Shown piece after piece: positions 48,501 to 62,545 of a DNA stretch of 64,000 nt. Source of the DNA: Ascidia mentula (Eukaryota; Chordata; Ascidiacea; Phlebobranchia; Ascidiidae). Every line of letters starts with the position of its first letter. The first letter of the stretch is position 1. The stretch covers positions 11,475,001 through 11,539,000 of the forward strand of contig OX387199.1 in assembly GCA_947561715.1 (NCBI GenBank), read 5' to 3'. The translations under genes were made by a program, and so were the position numbers. Below the pieces are notes generated by a model that was not told where the DNA came from, did not search any database, and was given only the letters and a program-made list of their open reading frames with translations.

Positions 48501-51500
48501 ATTTTTTATCAAACACAGTCAATGAAACTTTGATGCCAAAAACCTAAACAGACAACACCTCTTCACCTCTGACTATCACATGCAACCAAAATAACAATTT
48601 CGGTTATACATAAACGTAATGTTGTTGTTTAATCAAAAATTGATCTTAAACGTTACTTTGGTATTGCGAGGCAACCGTAGTCCCCCCACCCGCGCCGTGC
48701 CACACACAGACTCGATGTTGATTCTGGATAAAATGGCGAAACACGTGCATAGCCTTCTTCAGGTCGCATTTCATTTACTGACATCGTCTCTTTTCGGCCA
48801 TTTCAACTACTTGCCACCCATTTTACAGTTTAATAATTCGAGTTGCGTTGCTGGCTTCAAGTTAACTGTCAGAAATTCTATAGAACGCATTAATATCACA
48901 CATATACACTTCACATGGATATATTGCACATTTTCTGGAATGTTCACCTCAAAAAAGACACTCTGCGCAACACCTAACCTAATCGTATCAAATTGTGGAC
49001 GCAAATTTAAACGGAGAGGTTGTCGACATTCCAGAAAAATAGCTCATGCTTTGTCACTGGCACGCGTGACTGAAAACAATTAGCTAAAATTTAGACTATG
49101 GATGCTGGTGGGGACCTTGATTGACAGCAACGGTGATGCAGAAAAGGTGCGCTGTTTATAGAGCAAAATTATTGGTCCCTGTTAATACGACGTGCTGCGC
49201 GTCACTACCGGATATAACTTGAAGATGTTTTCGTATTATGAAAGAGACGCATTGCAACAACTTTTAAGTAATTTAGCGATTCAGTAGCGAATGATGTCAG
49301 GGTAATTTGCAAACAACCAAATCCGCCTCGTAGCACGTAGAAAGTGGAGTGCCGTGCACATAAATTAAACAAACTCGTCGCAGGGTCGCGTCAATTATGC
49401 CCGGATTCCGTTCGATGTTTGTGGAAAGGCGCATACGTGCAAGAGCAGTAACTCCGTAAGTGACAGTTCCATGTTTATTAAAGGTCGCCACCTTTCCGGC
49501 TCGAAAGCGCGATACTGACGTTTGCAATGATTAATTTGAGACGGGGCACCGGGTTCCAGCGGCGCTCACAGTCCGCCTGTTTTTCCGCATTGGCCAGGCT
49601 CCCGTGCTCTGCGGTTTTAAATATACATTGAATATGTGCACACATACTAGACAAACGATGAAATAGGCCCCCTTATCGCGTTTCGCCAAACACACTGCCC
49701 GTTCGAATCTTTAGTGTAACTGTGTCACACGATGTCAATAAATGATTTACTACCAGCTCCAAGCAACGCACATCGCTCGCATTATATTCTTGAATTCAAA
49801 CAGAAACAAGATCTACTTCTTCTTGAGTAAACAGACGTTAAACGAGCGAGGTCAACCACACGGTACCTTCGCGCAGCGCGAGTTAACATTAACTTGTTTG
49901 CTCTAAATTAGCTCAGTTCCGTCTTACTGAGGTCACCTCTAGGTGATCTGTTTTACTGTTGGTGAAATGAACAAAATTACTGAGATTAGAAAACATTGAC
50001 CTTTCACAAAAAATATTAGTTTCAACACTTAAAAAACAAACTTGCCAATAGGCCTTACAACGCTACAACACTGATCTCTAAACAACTGACTTTAACAATC
50101 TGTTTTCTTGCACTCATGGAAGCGAGGCGCGCGAAAAAATGAAGTTGACCAGGGGCAGATTTTGTGCAGCGTGGGCATCTGCGTTAATTACCCCGACGAC
50201 AAGGTTGACTTGATAGTGAAATAGAAACCGGGCTACTACCAGAGCGCGCGTGCTGCCTTTTTGATTGGGTAATCAAGTAACGCAATGATAAGAAGCAGGT
50301 TTCGCCTCCAAATTACTGTTGCGTTTTTAACCGAAAAATGCACGTATGCTTAAAAATGAGTTGTGCTGTGGTGCGTTCTGTAATTTTCCTCACCAAATAC
50401 ATCACCAGATCTCCAAACCGATTAAAATTTGTCTTAAACGCGTGCAGAAAAGTAAGTAGATCGAGCCCCAGTTTCACGCTCAATTAAAGCTTCTCACTTA
50501 GAGGTGAACCAGAGGTAAAGAAATGTTCGAAATCCCGTTTTACATTTCGACAAAGTTTTCCGCCACCCAACCTCGAATTTTGCGTGGTCAGAGCGAGGAG
50601 CCAATCCATCAACCGAAGATTTTTGTTCGTCGTCATGCTCTTTGCGCTACGCCGAACCAACAATAAATTGTCTTCACAGGTAAAAACAATGGCCTAATTA
50701 CTTGCAAGGTCCAACATTTTTAAAAGTAGTTTAAAGTAAAACAAAACACCCATTTAACTAGGTCGGTAAAGGATCTGTCTCAAGAAAAATGCGTACAATT
50801 AAAAAAATTTCTTTAAGTTTAAATTTATGACTTATATTTTACTTCAAAGGTTAGGAACAAAGCCGCATGTAGCCAAGTTGTTGTAGACAGGGATTGCCCG
50901 GGACGCGTATTGTTAGCTCAGTGAGCTTTTAGACGTCGCCACTACAATCATTCATCACGAGAAGCAAAAACATAAGCGACAGCCCCCCATGTCTCTCACA
51001 GACCCGGACAAATCTCAGCGTATGCACAATTAAAATTAAACAAATCCACCTTCATCCCAGTGCACCGTTTCAAAGAGTTGAAACAGTTAAAACAAACCAC
51101 AAAACTAAGTTTGTTTTGTTTGGACAGAATGCTCAATTTAGAAAAATAGTATCCGACAATCTGGTCTGCGCCAATGACACTTCTTGGATTTAACAGGAAT
51201 ACCACAAGCTTGTAGCTTCAAAAAACAAGGATTATAGCTTCTTGTTGAAAATACTATCATTAATTATTACATCACTTTTATATTTCATGGCGGCAACGCT
51301 ATTCCTGCGAACAAAACCCTTTTCAGCGAACCACTTGAGAAAGGGTTTGGATCGGGACAACGTACCGCGATAAAGATGTATGTGATTCAGTTGGTGTCGA
51401 GACGAACCCTGTGACGCGTCGCTTGAGTGTAGCCTCCGAGGCGCCACAGGGTTGACAGTGTTCAGGCAACAGAACTTGTTTTCTATAAAGACACCAATGA

Positions 51501-53822
51501 TGAGAAACTCGGCACTTGGACCAGTTGTCAGAGAATTGCATAACTACACGCGCTTAATTTAAACCGTAGAAAAACGCTACTTCTGCATTATTTCGTCGAG
51601 ACCACGTCATATTGTGCGGGCACGTCAAGTTGGCGTGGGAACGGAATTATTTAAGAAACGCATAGTAAACAGGCAAAGGGGAAATTATGTTGGGCCCATG
51701 AAGACAGACAACTTGTCTGTCACCAATCGTATGTTGGGGCCGCTTGTTTGCTTGACGTTAACCAGATGCAGTAATTCCATTTTAAAGGTGCCACACGAAA
51801 GACAAAAACAACGCGTTACCAAATCTGTAAAAAAATAACTTTTTTTGATAATATAAAGAAAACAAAAAAGGCAAACAATAACACCATACTCGTCGTGCGA
51901 AGGTGTGTCCGATCCTTATATCGTAGTACGACTCGCCGTTTCATGATTAAAACCTCTACTTACGAAATCCAATATGACTAGCATGCCATCCTTCATGCTT
52001 TATTTTTGCTATGTTTCTATATATTAGCAAAATTATTGCTACCGCTTATTGTACGTTCGGAATGTTGTTTATAGGCGAATGCGATATGTATGAAAACTAA
52101 TGATTATAGTTAAATCCTTACTTTACTTTCATAATCAAGAGCAAAACGTTTCCACGAAATCAGTTTTTTTGGATTAGCAAACAGCATTCAAATTTAAGAA
52201 AAAATAGTGTTACTACCAGTGGCTACACAGTACAATTACACGTTACCTGCCAAACTTACTTTACGATCCGTTGAATCGATTTGTGGAAGGTTTTCTCCTT
52301 CAATGTGGGGATGTGGGAATAATTGATTTGTTCGAAACAAAACCAAAAAGTATGACAATGTAAAAGAGAAAGGGCTTTATTAGTTGTTGTTAACAAACGC
52401 CCAAACCACCGAACGTCAATTAGCACATAAAAAAACTAAAGTTTTTTTAATCCAAGCAAATTTTGAAATTTTACTGAATTTTTAAACAAAGCGTTTCGCC
52501 GAGAACCATAACACCAAACAAAAAGTTACAACAAAAGTTTGTTTCTCTATGTTGGCCTGGTAACCTGCTGCGTGCTTAATTTTGGTCTGTAGAGAGACAT
52601 ATATTTCCCATTCCAACTTTGCGTATATGTAAGAAATATTAAGTAGACTTTGCACGTGTATGTCTTGTTGTTTTTGAGTTCAGACCTAAACGGGGTGAGA
52701 TCGTTGCGTCTGCACTGATAAGTACCAGGTTACATAGTCCACAATATACGTATGTTTAATTCTTGTGAATATTCAACCTTTTCTGAAAAAAAAAACACTA
52801 AACAAAGTACGATGAATCGGTAGTAAGTTTTTATTGCAAGGACATTTCTCAGACTACACATCTTCTGCCAAAAAAAATCCTGGCAGTGCTAGAGACAAAA
52901 CAAACAAAAAGCAGCATCGAATCGAGAACATTTTTTATAACAAATATTTTAATATCTAACCTAGCATACATATTTGGTGGATTTCAACAAAAACATCCTA
53001 TACGGCAAAAAACAGATAGAAGACAATTGCACATTTCCCACGGTTTAATGCCCAATTCCTGAGAAATACCAATGTCAAATACGTGAATATTTCAAGAAAC
53101 ATGCCACAAACATACACAACGAAGCAGGCAATATAAATCGAATAGAACCACGAAAACACAATCAAACAACAATAATAATGTTTGTATATAACACACGTTG
53201 TTTGTACGAAGAAAAGCACGAACTGCTGATATCAAAGTGTGATGTTTTTTTTAAGCACACAGCAACAGAAGGTAAAAAATGACATACTGGTAATAATTCT
53301 GTCAACATTCAATAAAACTATGTTAAACAGACATCCTGTGCAACGATGGCAGCAAACAAAAACTGTTGTCAAACACATCACACTTTCGACAAGAAAGTAC
53401 GAGTGCTTAAATCCCTCAATTTACAGAGAAAAATAGGCCTGGCGAATTTCCTTTAACAAATTTTGTGTATAGTACGCATTCCAACGAAACAATCGGGAAA
53501 GAAAATAGGTAAATTTATATCATTGAAGTTTTGCTCGTGCGAACATTACTGAATGATGAAACTATGCGTTTTAAGTTTATCCTGAACCAGCATAGAGGTA
53601 TATTCACAGAAAAAGTAACGACTCACAACGATGACACCGAATATGCATGTCTATCTCAACCAAACCGTAACTCATTATTCAGGCTTATTTTCCGTACGTT
53701 AAAATAGACTGGCAATAGTTAAACCACTAATAAGCTGCAATTTTAATTACCGTGTAACTACATTAAATAAAATTAGCAGCAAAGAACGTAGTGGTGCAAA
53801 TGCATATTGTATGTATCGTGGT
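48501..53822. other. 5.3-kb gene-free region upstream of GATA
   Basis: The largest interval without a gene in the window. It lies between the 5' end of the GATA gene and the 3' end of DNAJC16, so it is the natural place for GATA regulatory DNA and any untranslated first exon. Base composition is more mixed and GC-richer (49.1-50.7 kb) than the flanking introns. No open frame has recognisable motifs, and I found no tRNA, terminal inverted repeats or long tandem arrays. Confidence 0.5.
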
Positions 53823-56800
53823 TTAATCGTCATATGCGTCACTCTCTTTCCTTACGTAGAGACCGGGCCACTGTCGCACATAGAGACGGGGCATTTGACC
53901 CTCGCACACGCGGTCCATCCACTGCATAAGAGCATTTCCATAGTCATTGCTTGTATACGGAGCTGTTAGTACGTCTGGCTCCTTTGGTGGTGTGTTTTCA
54001 TCTTCAACTGGAGATGTATCTTCTTTTGAGGGATCACTGTCAGCTTTTTTGGGTGAATCGCGCCTGCGTGTTACAGGCCAACTTCTTCCTTTCCGTGGAA
54101 TAAACATACAGTACCAATGTTTAGAGCCATTTATGGCAAGTACAGTTCCATGAACAAAGTTCATTGATGAATTGTTTTCCAAGTCACCCTCCGCCATAGA
54201 ATTACAATTGCTGTGAAGACTTGACAGATCTTCACTGGTTTCAATTCTATCTGTAAGTCATATAATTACATGCATGTTATTACAGTTCATGAACATATAT
54301 ATGTATATATATATAGAGGGAGAGAGAGAGAAAGTATATAAGTCATAAAGTCATGACAACAAATTTTGTTCATTTAAATTCAAAATTCACCATTCATGTC
54401 TGGTGGATGTGGAGAAGAACTTCTTCGCAATTCCAAATACCAACTCAGAAATTTAGTGACATTCAAATATGATAAATGAAACCTGGAATTTCTTCAAAAA
54501 TGGACAAAAAGTTTGGAAAATATTGTTTGGGTTTATAATTAAACAAACAAACAAACCTGGTATGAACTCGCATAACATTAATGAATTCATTGGTTATGTT
54601 ATCATCAACTGCAAATATTTTTTTCAAAAACACAATGGTCATGTGTCCTCTTTGTTGACTTAACACTAATGACTCGTATGATTGGGGATTCAATTCTCCC
54701 AGTGGTGAACTAAAAAGACAATGTCACATATCATCAAATTATATTCAAAGATTGGAAACTGTTCAACTTTGCTATTTTCACATGTGGAACACAGGTTTAA
54801 AGACAAGAAAATTGAAACACCATGTTGCTTATCATTATCATGGTTATCTTTTCTTGCTGCAACACACATTTGTTATCAGTGCATTTTACTGAAGGTGGTT
54901 CCTGATGTCAGGTTGTTGCCAGTCAGCCTCTACATTATAGCTCTTAACATAAGCAACAGTTTATCAAATGCAACCAGGCTCATGTCTTGCATTAATGTAA
55001 ACATCCTACATATATCGAGGATTATGAACATCATTAAATCATAACAGTAGTTTCACTAATACTTAACATGAGGGAACACAAAAAATTTGTGAATAAATAT
55101 AAAATTCACAGTATTATTAAACTCAAAAATGGTTTAGTTAGAGCAAAGTGTTACCAAGAAAATAATTGTTGGTTTTCTTCATCAGACTCATCATCATCAT
55201 ATGCCACATCAACCTCTATGTCATCACCTGACCCCTCATCATCTTGTTTCGTTGCATCCCCATTTTTTGTCTCTTTTCTGGAAAAAATATCAGAACATTG
55301 ATGGTGATAAGTTCATAACATAACAGTCGTAGTCATAAACAAAAAAAATATATATCTGTGCAGTTCCAATGCACTTTCGTTCAGGTTGTGTAGCATGGCT
55401 AAAACCTCTCAACTGAATATTTCAGCAAAAAACTACAACATCAAGTACAATTGTTTGGAACATAAACAAATAAAGACAATATTCTTTCTTTTTTAACAGT
55501 TATGAAACAACAAGGCAGTCTAACAAAAGAAAGAAAACATATGTGAAAGGAATGAAATATTTTGGACTTGCCCTTTAAACAGCATAGAGTAGATGGACAG
55601 AAGTGCAACAATTAACATTACAATAAGTAGCATGAACTCTTGATCCGGCAATGCATACACAAAGTAAACTGCCTTCATAACCTTGGATTTGAAAAATTCC
55701 AAAATATGTGCAAAAATGTTCTAAGAAAACAAATATCTGTATATTATTTATTAGATAATCTATATGCCCCATTTAAGTTTTTAATGAAACAGATTTTGAT
55801 AACATTGCCTTTACTTGACTAATACACTTTTTGAATCAATTCATAACAACCATACTTGTTTGAATAACGAACAGCTTTGATATGTTTCTTAAAAAATGTA
55901 CTGTAATATATACACAGGCATTAAAAGGTAAGCATACCGGTGAAAGTTCATCATACAGTGTTGTCAAATTAACTTCATGTTCAAACAGTCTGCGTTGGCT
56001 GAGTTTCAATGCAACAGAAAGTAACTTTTCAAATTGATATTCACCACCATTATCCGACTTCAGAAAGCTGGCATCATTTGTCGATAAAGATCCTAGTTTG
56101 TACTTTTGTCTCCACAAAAGAAAAAACTATAACAAACAAAAACATTAAAATCCAGATTACATATACAAAACTAACGAGCAGTTGCATCTAACTACAGTAA
56201 AATTTCTTAAATGACCAATACATATTCACATTACTGATAGCAAAAAATTACATAATACAAAATACATAAAAGATTGACTTTTTGGCCCTTACCTTTGGCA
56301 CATGTAGTTTCGCAGAATCTATACTTGGACTGAGGTTCTTAACAAAATCTTGCTGCAATTTAACATTTAAAAACATAACTTTCAACCACCCTGACAAAGT
56401 CTCATCTTCACCAAAAGCATTCCCAACTAATTGACGAAGTTTTTTGAAGACTTTGGCATCATTTTCCGTTGCAAGTATTATACAAATTCTACAATATCAA
56501 TTATATTAGAAAAATCATTTAAGAAAATACTTTATTTACCTTATCTGATGAGCTTCAGTAGTAGATGGGGGACAAAACTCATCAAACAGCAATTGTGATG
56601 TTAGTCTTGGCACAATCATAAAATGATTGGCAGATAGTAGGTCATCCACTGCCCCACGTGGCATGTCACTGGACTAAATAAAATATGCCACATTCAATTT
56701 TGTCAATGCAATGAATACAGAAGAAACTAAAGTTGAGAATTTAAATGCTAGTCTTTTATCACATATTACCTGGGAATAAAAAAAAACAAGACCAATCACT

Positions 56801-58560
56801 AGTGCAGAAAAGACAAGCTCATTTAGCAAACACATAAAATGGAACAACAAAACAAAAAAGACACCTGCAATGTTACAACAGGCTTTGTTGCATCCTCCTT
56901 AAAGAGTAACAAACATGGGCCTCCTCCATAAACATGAAATCTTGAAGCAACTTTTTTTGAATCAGGATTTAACAAAGAAACAAATCCAAAATCTAAATGT
57001 GAAATTCGGAAATAGAATTCAAAATGTTAGCTGCAACAAAGGAAAACAAACCAATGAACTTGTGATGCTTTATTGCCATAAGTGAATAGAGTAGTGTTGG
57101 TTGGTTTTGAGATGAAAATAGCACAGTGCGAGGCTTGTCAGTTTCGACTACTCTTCCCAAAAATTCATCAATTGTCCTTGGTGTTACCTAAAACAATTTT
57201 TGAAATAAATTCGAAAATCTCACCAAACATCAAAACACTTACCACAGTTACTAAATCAGATGGTAATTGTGCATTCACAAAAAACTTGAGGTTTTCATAT
57301 GATACTATGCCATTATAATAGGAATATCTTTCTTTAAAAATTACTACAGTGGTAGGGACCCTTGAAACACGCAGAAATGAAGCAATTCTTGATGAAAATG
57401 TTGCATCAACAATCCCTGTACCCAAACCTGCATGAATTGTGTAACTTTAATTAATCTGCATAGTTGATAAAAAAACACAACACCAACCCAGTTTTTCCAA
57501 ATCTGCTGCAGCTTTCTTCCATGAAGTTTTTAAAGTTATTATACATTGTGTGCAAAATGTAGAGTAAACATACAGCAATTGTGGAGTAACTTGACTGTTG
57601 GGTAATATTTTATCATTAAGCTCTGCATGGGAAACAGATTTTCCAGAAGATTCGGCATATTCTATGAATAATAAAAGTTTGTTTCTGTAATTCCGTATGT
57701 TTGAATGTAAAGTTACTATAGGCCTTACAATTGCTAAATGCTTCACCAAGAATTCAGTGTTAATTAAACAAGAAAAATTTATGTAAATGAACACTAAACA
57801 GTTAGATATACCAAAGTTAAAGAAGTCATTTGAAAATTTGAAAAACTGATCATGAAATGATGCTTGCTGTCTGCTCCACTCTTGACTACTTTGCTGAGAA
57901 AACCCTTGTTGATCAAACTGATTACGTTTTTCTTCACTTGATAGAATCTGTAAGTAAAAATATTGAGAAGCATACAGAATGGGTCAAATAGTAAGTATTA
58001 TTCGATTCCTATTCAACCAAATCAGAATATTAAAAGCAAATTCTACATTGAACTCAAACAACAGGCCTTGGAATCTTACATTGTCTTGCATTGATTTATG
58101 CACAAATGAAACACTAGCAAATTAAAAACACAACTAACAAGACCAAAGCAGAATTATGCCTCTGCAGCAAAAATGCAAACAATTCATGTAAATAAACCTG
58201 TGTTGTCTAGTATTTATCCCTAGTGTATATTGATTATTGACTTCAGTATTTTTCAAGATAATATTTAAAAGTGACTTTTTCACAAGTTACAAAACCTACT
58301 ATAATTACCTCATAGGCTTGCTGAATTCTTATAAATTTGTCTTGGGCATCAGGCGAAGGATTTTTGTCAGGGTGCCATTCTTTCACAAGGCTTTTGTAAG
58401 CTTTTCTGATTTGTGAACTATCCGCAATTTTCGGTACATTCAGTATATCATATGGATTAAATGATGCAGCAACTTCATCTTTTCCAAGCACAGTAGGGTA
58501 GATTGCAAATAGATTTAAAACTATTAATAACAACAAGTCCATCCTTAATTTCCATAACAT
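53823..58560 (-). CDS. DNAJC16: DNAJC16 (ERdj8), ER membrane J-protein with a thioredoxin-like domain
   Basis: ER J-protein; the mammalian protein affects autophagosome size. Fourteen inferred exons: 58560-58309, 57947-57812, 57661-57488, 57427-57243, 57187-57052, 56992-56865, 56673-56540, 56488-56293, 56126-55938, 55720-55572, 55277-55155, 54709-54557, 54482-54391 and 54250-53823; about 824 residues (human 782). A signal peptide (MDLLLLIVLNLFAIY) precedes a J domain with HPD (EWHPDKNPSPDAQDKF). A thioredoxin-like region follows with a CTQC motif (YSTFCTQCI). A membrane segment (FMLLIVMLIVALLSIYSMLF) is followed by an acidic cytosolic stretch (about 55160-55270). The tail GTVLAINGSKHWYCMFIPRK...MQWMDRVCEGQMPRLYV matches the human C-terminus. 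The intron after exon 10 starts with GC, required by phase. A weaker start at 58542 is also possible. Confidence 0.94.
54294..54336. repeat. TA/GA microsatellite in a DNAJC16 intron
   Basis: Alternating AT steps running into (GA)n. It lies between the exons that end at 54391 and begin at 54250. Confidence 0.8.
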
Positions 58561-59455
58561 TAGATCAGGGTCTAATCAAACATTCAAAAATAGTGACACT
58601 TGGCTGTAATCACGTAATGTTTTTTTTTATGTGTGTGACTGACATAATGTTTTGCATGCTCAAACACATATAAGGGGATTCCAAAACTGGTTGTTGTGAC
58701 CCTACACACCAAACTTTATGTATTAAAAGAGTCATGTAACACAAAGTACAATCATTTAGTTGTAGGCTACTAGATCCTAGAGTTTTTCCGTCATTTAATT
58801 ACAGCCTTACTATACTGTAAAATATACGGTGTGGCAGAAAATTTTCACCTGGGGTTTGCGAACATGGTTTGGATTTAGCCATCCTGTTCAAAATATTGAA
58901 TACAATTGTTGCTATTTTTAGTATGGTGTATTTTTATCTCAACTAACTTATACATTTGATGTCAAAGCTTGGCACAAATGGGCAGCATAAGCTAGTTTCA
59001 CTTTTTCATAAATCTTGACAGAATATTTCCACAGAAATTTTTGGTATAGGCCTATAATATTTAGGTTCATTTTTTATAAACAATGGAGTTTTCTATCAGC
59101 CATTAGAAGATAAATTTATAAAGACATCATTAGAAAGACGAAGTGTTTACCATTTCAAATGTAAAGTGAATGAAAGATGTCCAGCAAAAACACCAACTAG
59201 AGAAAGTAAAAAGCTCCTATACTGTAAATCTAAATGACTATCGATCAGGCATAAAACAGAACATATTTATATTTTCAATAATTATATTTTCTTAGCGCAC
59301 AACACCGTTTTTTAATTTGTTGTTTTGAAACTATTGTCATCCTAGCAGTTAGAAGACTCCAAAAAATGCGTAAAATCCGTTCCACATCATTGAACAGGTT
59401 TCACCTACACATTCAAGCAACTCCTGGATTTTTTATTACAACAGGGCACATATAC
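58561..59455. other. DNAJC16 upstream region
   Basis: Roughly 900 bp upstream of the DNAJC16 start, AT-rich, presumably containing its promoter. I see no gene or recognisable repeat. Confidence 0.4.
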
Positions 59456-59970
59456 ACATTTGAGCAAGAGACAAACCACTTTCCAGAACCAATAATATTT
59501 GTAAATCTCTGTATCTGTTAAGAATTGATTGCTGTTTTGCGTAAAAGTAATAAAAATCTGTAGAGATCCTAGGTATTCCACCAGAATGACTTCAAACACT
59601 GGCCTTTCCACGATTTTTGCTGTTAGAGGGTCGTCACATTCGAGCAAGTCTCTCAACTACTTTCCGGAACCATGTATTTTAAAAAAAAAATCGCTCTTTC
59701 CGTCAAAATTTAGTACTGTTTAGCCTGAAAGTAATTAAAATCGATAGAGATCCTAGGTATTCCATCAGAATGACTTCAAACAATGGCCTTTCAACTTTTT
59801 GTTATTGGGGGTGACGTTACATTCGAACAAATGCCAAACTATTTTCCGGAACCAATAATTTTTTGAATATCTCTGTATCTGTCAAGAATTCAGTGCTGTT
59901 TAGCGTTAAGTGTTTAAAATCAATAGAGATCCTAAGTATTTCAACAGAGCTTCAACCAACGGCCTTCATG
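59456..59970. repeat. ~180-bp tandem repeat, about 2.8 copies
   Basis: Diverged head-to-tail copies begin at an ACATT(C/T)GA word at 59456, 59636 and 59819 (steps 180 and 183). Shared internal landmarks are CTTTCCGGAACCA, CTCTGTATCTGT.AAGAATT, TAGAGATCCTAGGTATTCCA and AGAATGACTTCAAACA.TGG. A shorter similar word precedes the first copy at about 59405. It has no coding potential. It lies between DNAJC16 and OTUB1, both transcribed leftward. Confidence 0.85.
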
Positions 59971-60114
59971 TATAACACAGTGAATATTTTTATTTCACAA
60001 GCAGCACCCATGAAGTGTAAAACTGTTGTGTAAGTTAACACCATGCTCATTTCTTGCTGGCAGTAAGGTGCATTTCATTGAATGATTTTTACCCTAAATC
60101 TGGACAATTCACCG

Positions 60115-62285
60115 CTATCTTGAGTATATAATATCATAATGTCCTGGTCTATATAGTAGATGGAGTGATGGCTCACAGCCATCTGGAAAGTCGTGATATA
60201 CAACTTTTTGTCCTGATTGGTCCATGTATGCTACCCTCACTTTTGCACCCAAAAACGTTGTTAAGGCAGTTATATGTATATGATCACTTTCTTGGTACAT
60301 GGGTTCCACCTCCTACAAAAAAGTAAACAAACTAAATACAAATATGTCATTCTCCACAATCAGTGTTCACTTACAGTTTTGCAAAATTCAACAACAGACT
60401 TTCCTCCAGCCACAAAGTTTTCATAAAATGCTGTTTCCAATTGTAGCTGACAAGATGTGATCAATCGCAAGTAAACAACAAAATAATTCGACATGCCTTC
60501 ATCACGAAACAACTTTATCAACTCCTCTTTTGGCATGTTTTCACCAACAGAATTGACAACAGACATAAACTAAAAAAAGTGCATGATTTAAATATTGTTG
60601 TACAGATACTGGAATAATTTCCTGTACATTTTCAAAGAAGTCTTCAACTGTAAATGATGGGTAATTTAATTCCATAAGTTTCGTAAATGAGGAAGCAGCA
60701 TTTTGTTTAAATCTGCAAACCAAAAAGTTGTATAGTTGTGGATAACTTGAAGTGATGGGAGTTATAAAGTGCATACTCTGATTTATGCTTACCTCAAAAG
60801 AACAGTTGCTACAAATTTTTGTTTAAGGTAAGCAGTTAAGTTAATTACTTCCGTCAAACAAATAATTTAAAAAAAAATTTAAAGTATAATAACTATAGCA
60901 AACTGGTGTATATTTACTCCAAAAATTCCTGTTTGTGAATTAGCAGGTATTCCAAATATCCAAATCCAAATGCACGAAAAAAACAGTTTCCATCTCCACG
61001 TGTTTTGCGAATGGAGCTGTATTTGGTGTTTAGTTCCTGGAACATAACAACATCATAGTCTCATTCGTCGAAGTTGTTTCTGTAGTCTAAATTGCTTTAC
61101 CTTAATCTTGTCGATAAATTGAAAATTGTCTTCTGGGTACTCATTAACAAGGCTTAAAAAGTCTATTCTATCTTCAACAAGAAAGGATGAAGCTGCAATC
61201 TATCCGCAACAAAATATTACTTTTTACATCCAACAGAAAAAATATTCACAGTTATCCAAGACAACCCTATTAAACTTTTTCAGTTCATCGGAGTTTTAAA
61301 GTGCATCCATTTTGACTTTTATAAATATGAGTTGTTGATAATTTACATGTTGTCAAAAATTATAAAAAAGACTAATAAAATAAATTTTATTGCCATGTTG
61401 CTCTGAATACAATGATTTGGGAAGTACCAGCACAAAAAGAAACAATTTACAATAATTTAACATGGTTGCCCTTGATGGACAAAACTTGATTGCATAGCAG
61501 TAATATCACATGCTATAATGACATTATTATTATTGTTTTCCTGCACATTACCTTTGGGTGTTTTTATCACTGAAAATTATTCTCACCTGTTCTGTTGTGA
61601 CTGTACAGTCACCTTAAATAGTGCTATACAATTAGAAATTAAGCATTTGTGAATAACATGAGTTAGATCAGAGTGGTCCAAGCAACGTTTGTAGGGAGGT
61701 GACTCATTGGTGCCAGATTGGAAAAAAATGTTGATAATAAATAAACTGTGCATTTTTGCTAAACTTTACTGATAATCCACACAATATCAAATAGCTAATT
61801 AAAAAACATAGGAAAAAACGTTGTGATCGGCTGCGCAATTAATGATCGCCAAAAAAATCCTCCACGCAATAAACAAACTTCCCACTCTGGCATTGGTGTA
61901 GGTACAATATGTTGTTTTGGCAGATTCCCATTGATTGCACCTTCTTAAGTGGTAATTTTTGAAAAGCACAATTTTCATACCTGCAGCCCACCAACTTGCC
62001 AGATTGAAAAGTTTGTTTTATGCACGGACGATTTTGTTTGGCGATTGTTAATTGCGCGGACGATCGCAACGTTTTTGCTCTTCCTTACCTCATTTTGAAT
62101 TTTGTCTTGCATAGCTGTAATAGCTTCATCAAATTCCTGATTTGGCATAGCTAAAAGAGTTTCGATTTACATGGGAAATAGTTAGATACGAACACCGCTG
62201 TAAATAGAAACACTACTAACATACCATCCAAATACACTTGCTCCTTGGATTTGTCCTGTTGCTGGGTTTCTTCATTGTTTTCCAT
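60115..62285 (-). CDS. OTUB1: OTUB1-type ovarian-tumour deubiquitinase
   Basis: Cysteine protease that removes Lys48-linked ubiquitin and also inhibits E2 enzymes. Seven inferred exons: 62285-62225, 62150-62089, 61199-61101, 61036-60918, 60712-60610, 60569-60375 and 60312-60115; about 278 residues (human 271). Catalytic Asp-Cys lie in KTRGDGNCFFRAFGFGYLE, and the catalytic His is in LLYRPGHYDIIY at the C-terminus. YFVVYLRLITS and ESDHIHITAL are also OTUB signatures. The N-terminus (MENNEETQQQDKS) is short and polar, like the E2-binding arm. The start at 62285 was chosen as the ATG in frame with exon 2; an overlapping ATG six bases farther upstream is out of frame. Separation from OTUB2 rests on the N-terminal arm and length. 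Confidence 0.95.
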
Positions 62286-62545
62286 CTTTCCATGGAAGAC
62301 CAAGCACTCCAAGCAGCTGTGAAATGCAACACTTATTTAACCGAAACGATGTCCTGGTGATTTTATATAAACCTAAATTTCGTCACGCACCACTGCATAT
62401 AATTGCATCTTGTGGGACGACTATTTCTCAAATACAATGCAGCCAATGATTTTAAAAGTTATGATAAAAAACTTGGGGTTGTCAGCTATTTCTAGATGTT
62501 TGACATGCAACTTGTCATTGACTGAAAAGCTATTTTGCAAGGAAA
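62286..62545. promoter_or_regulatory. Putative bidirectional promoter OTUB1 / small gene
   Basis: The 260 bp between the OTUB1 start and the divergent small-gene start are likely to hold both promoters. No clear TATA box or factor site was recognised. Confidence 0.4.

Noticed and set aside
49297-51541. Scattered frames of 70-75 codons in the GATA upstream region
   Set aside because: Random-looking composition and no splice structure; consistent with noncoding DNA.
60793-60812. 16-bp micro-exon in OTUB1 with good splice signals
   Set aside because: Including it breaks the frame. Joining 60918 directly to 60712 gives EFLEFKQNA, which matches the family.
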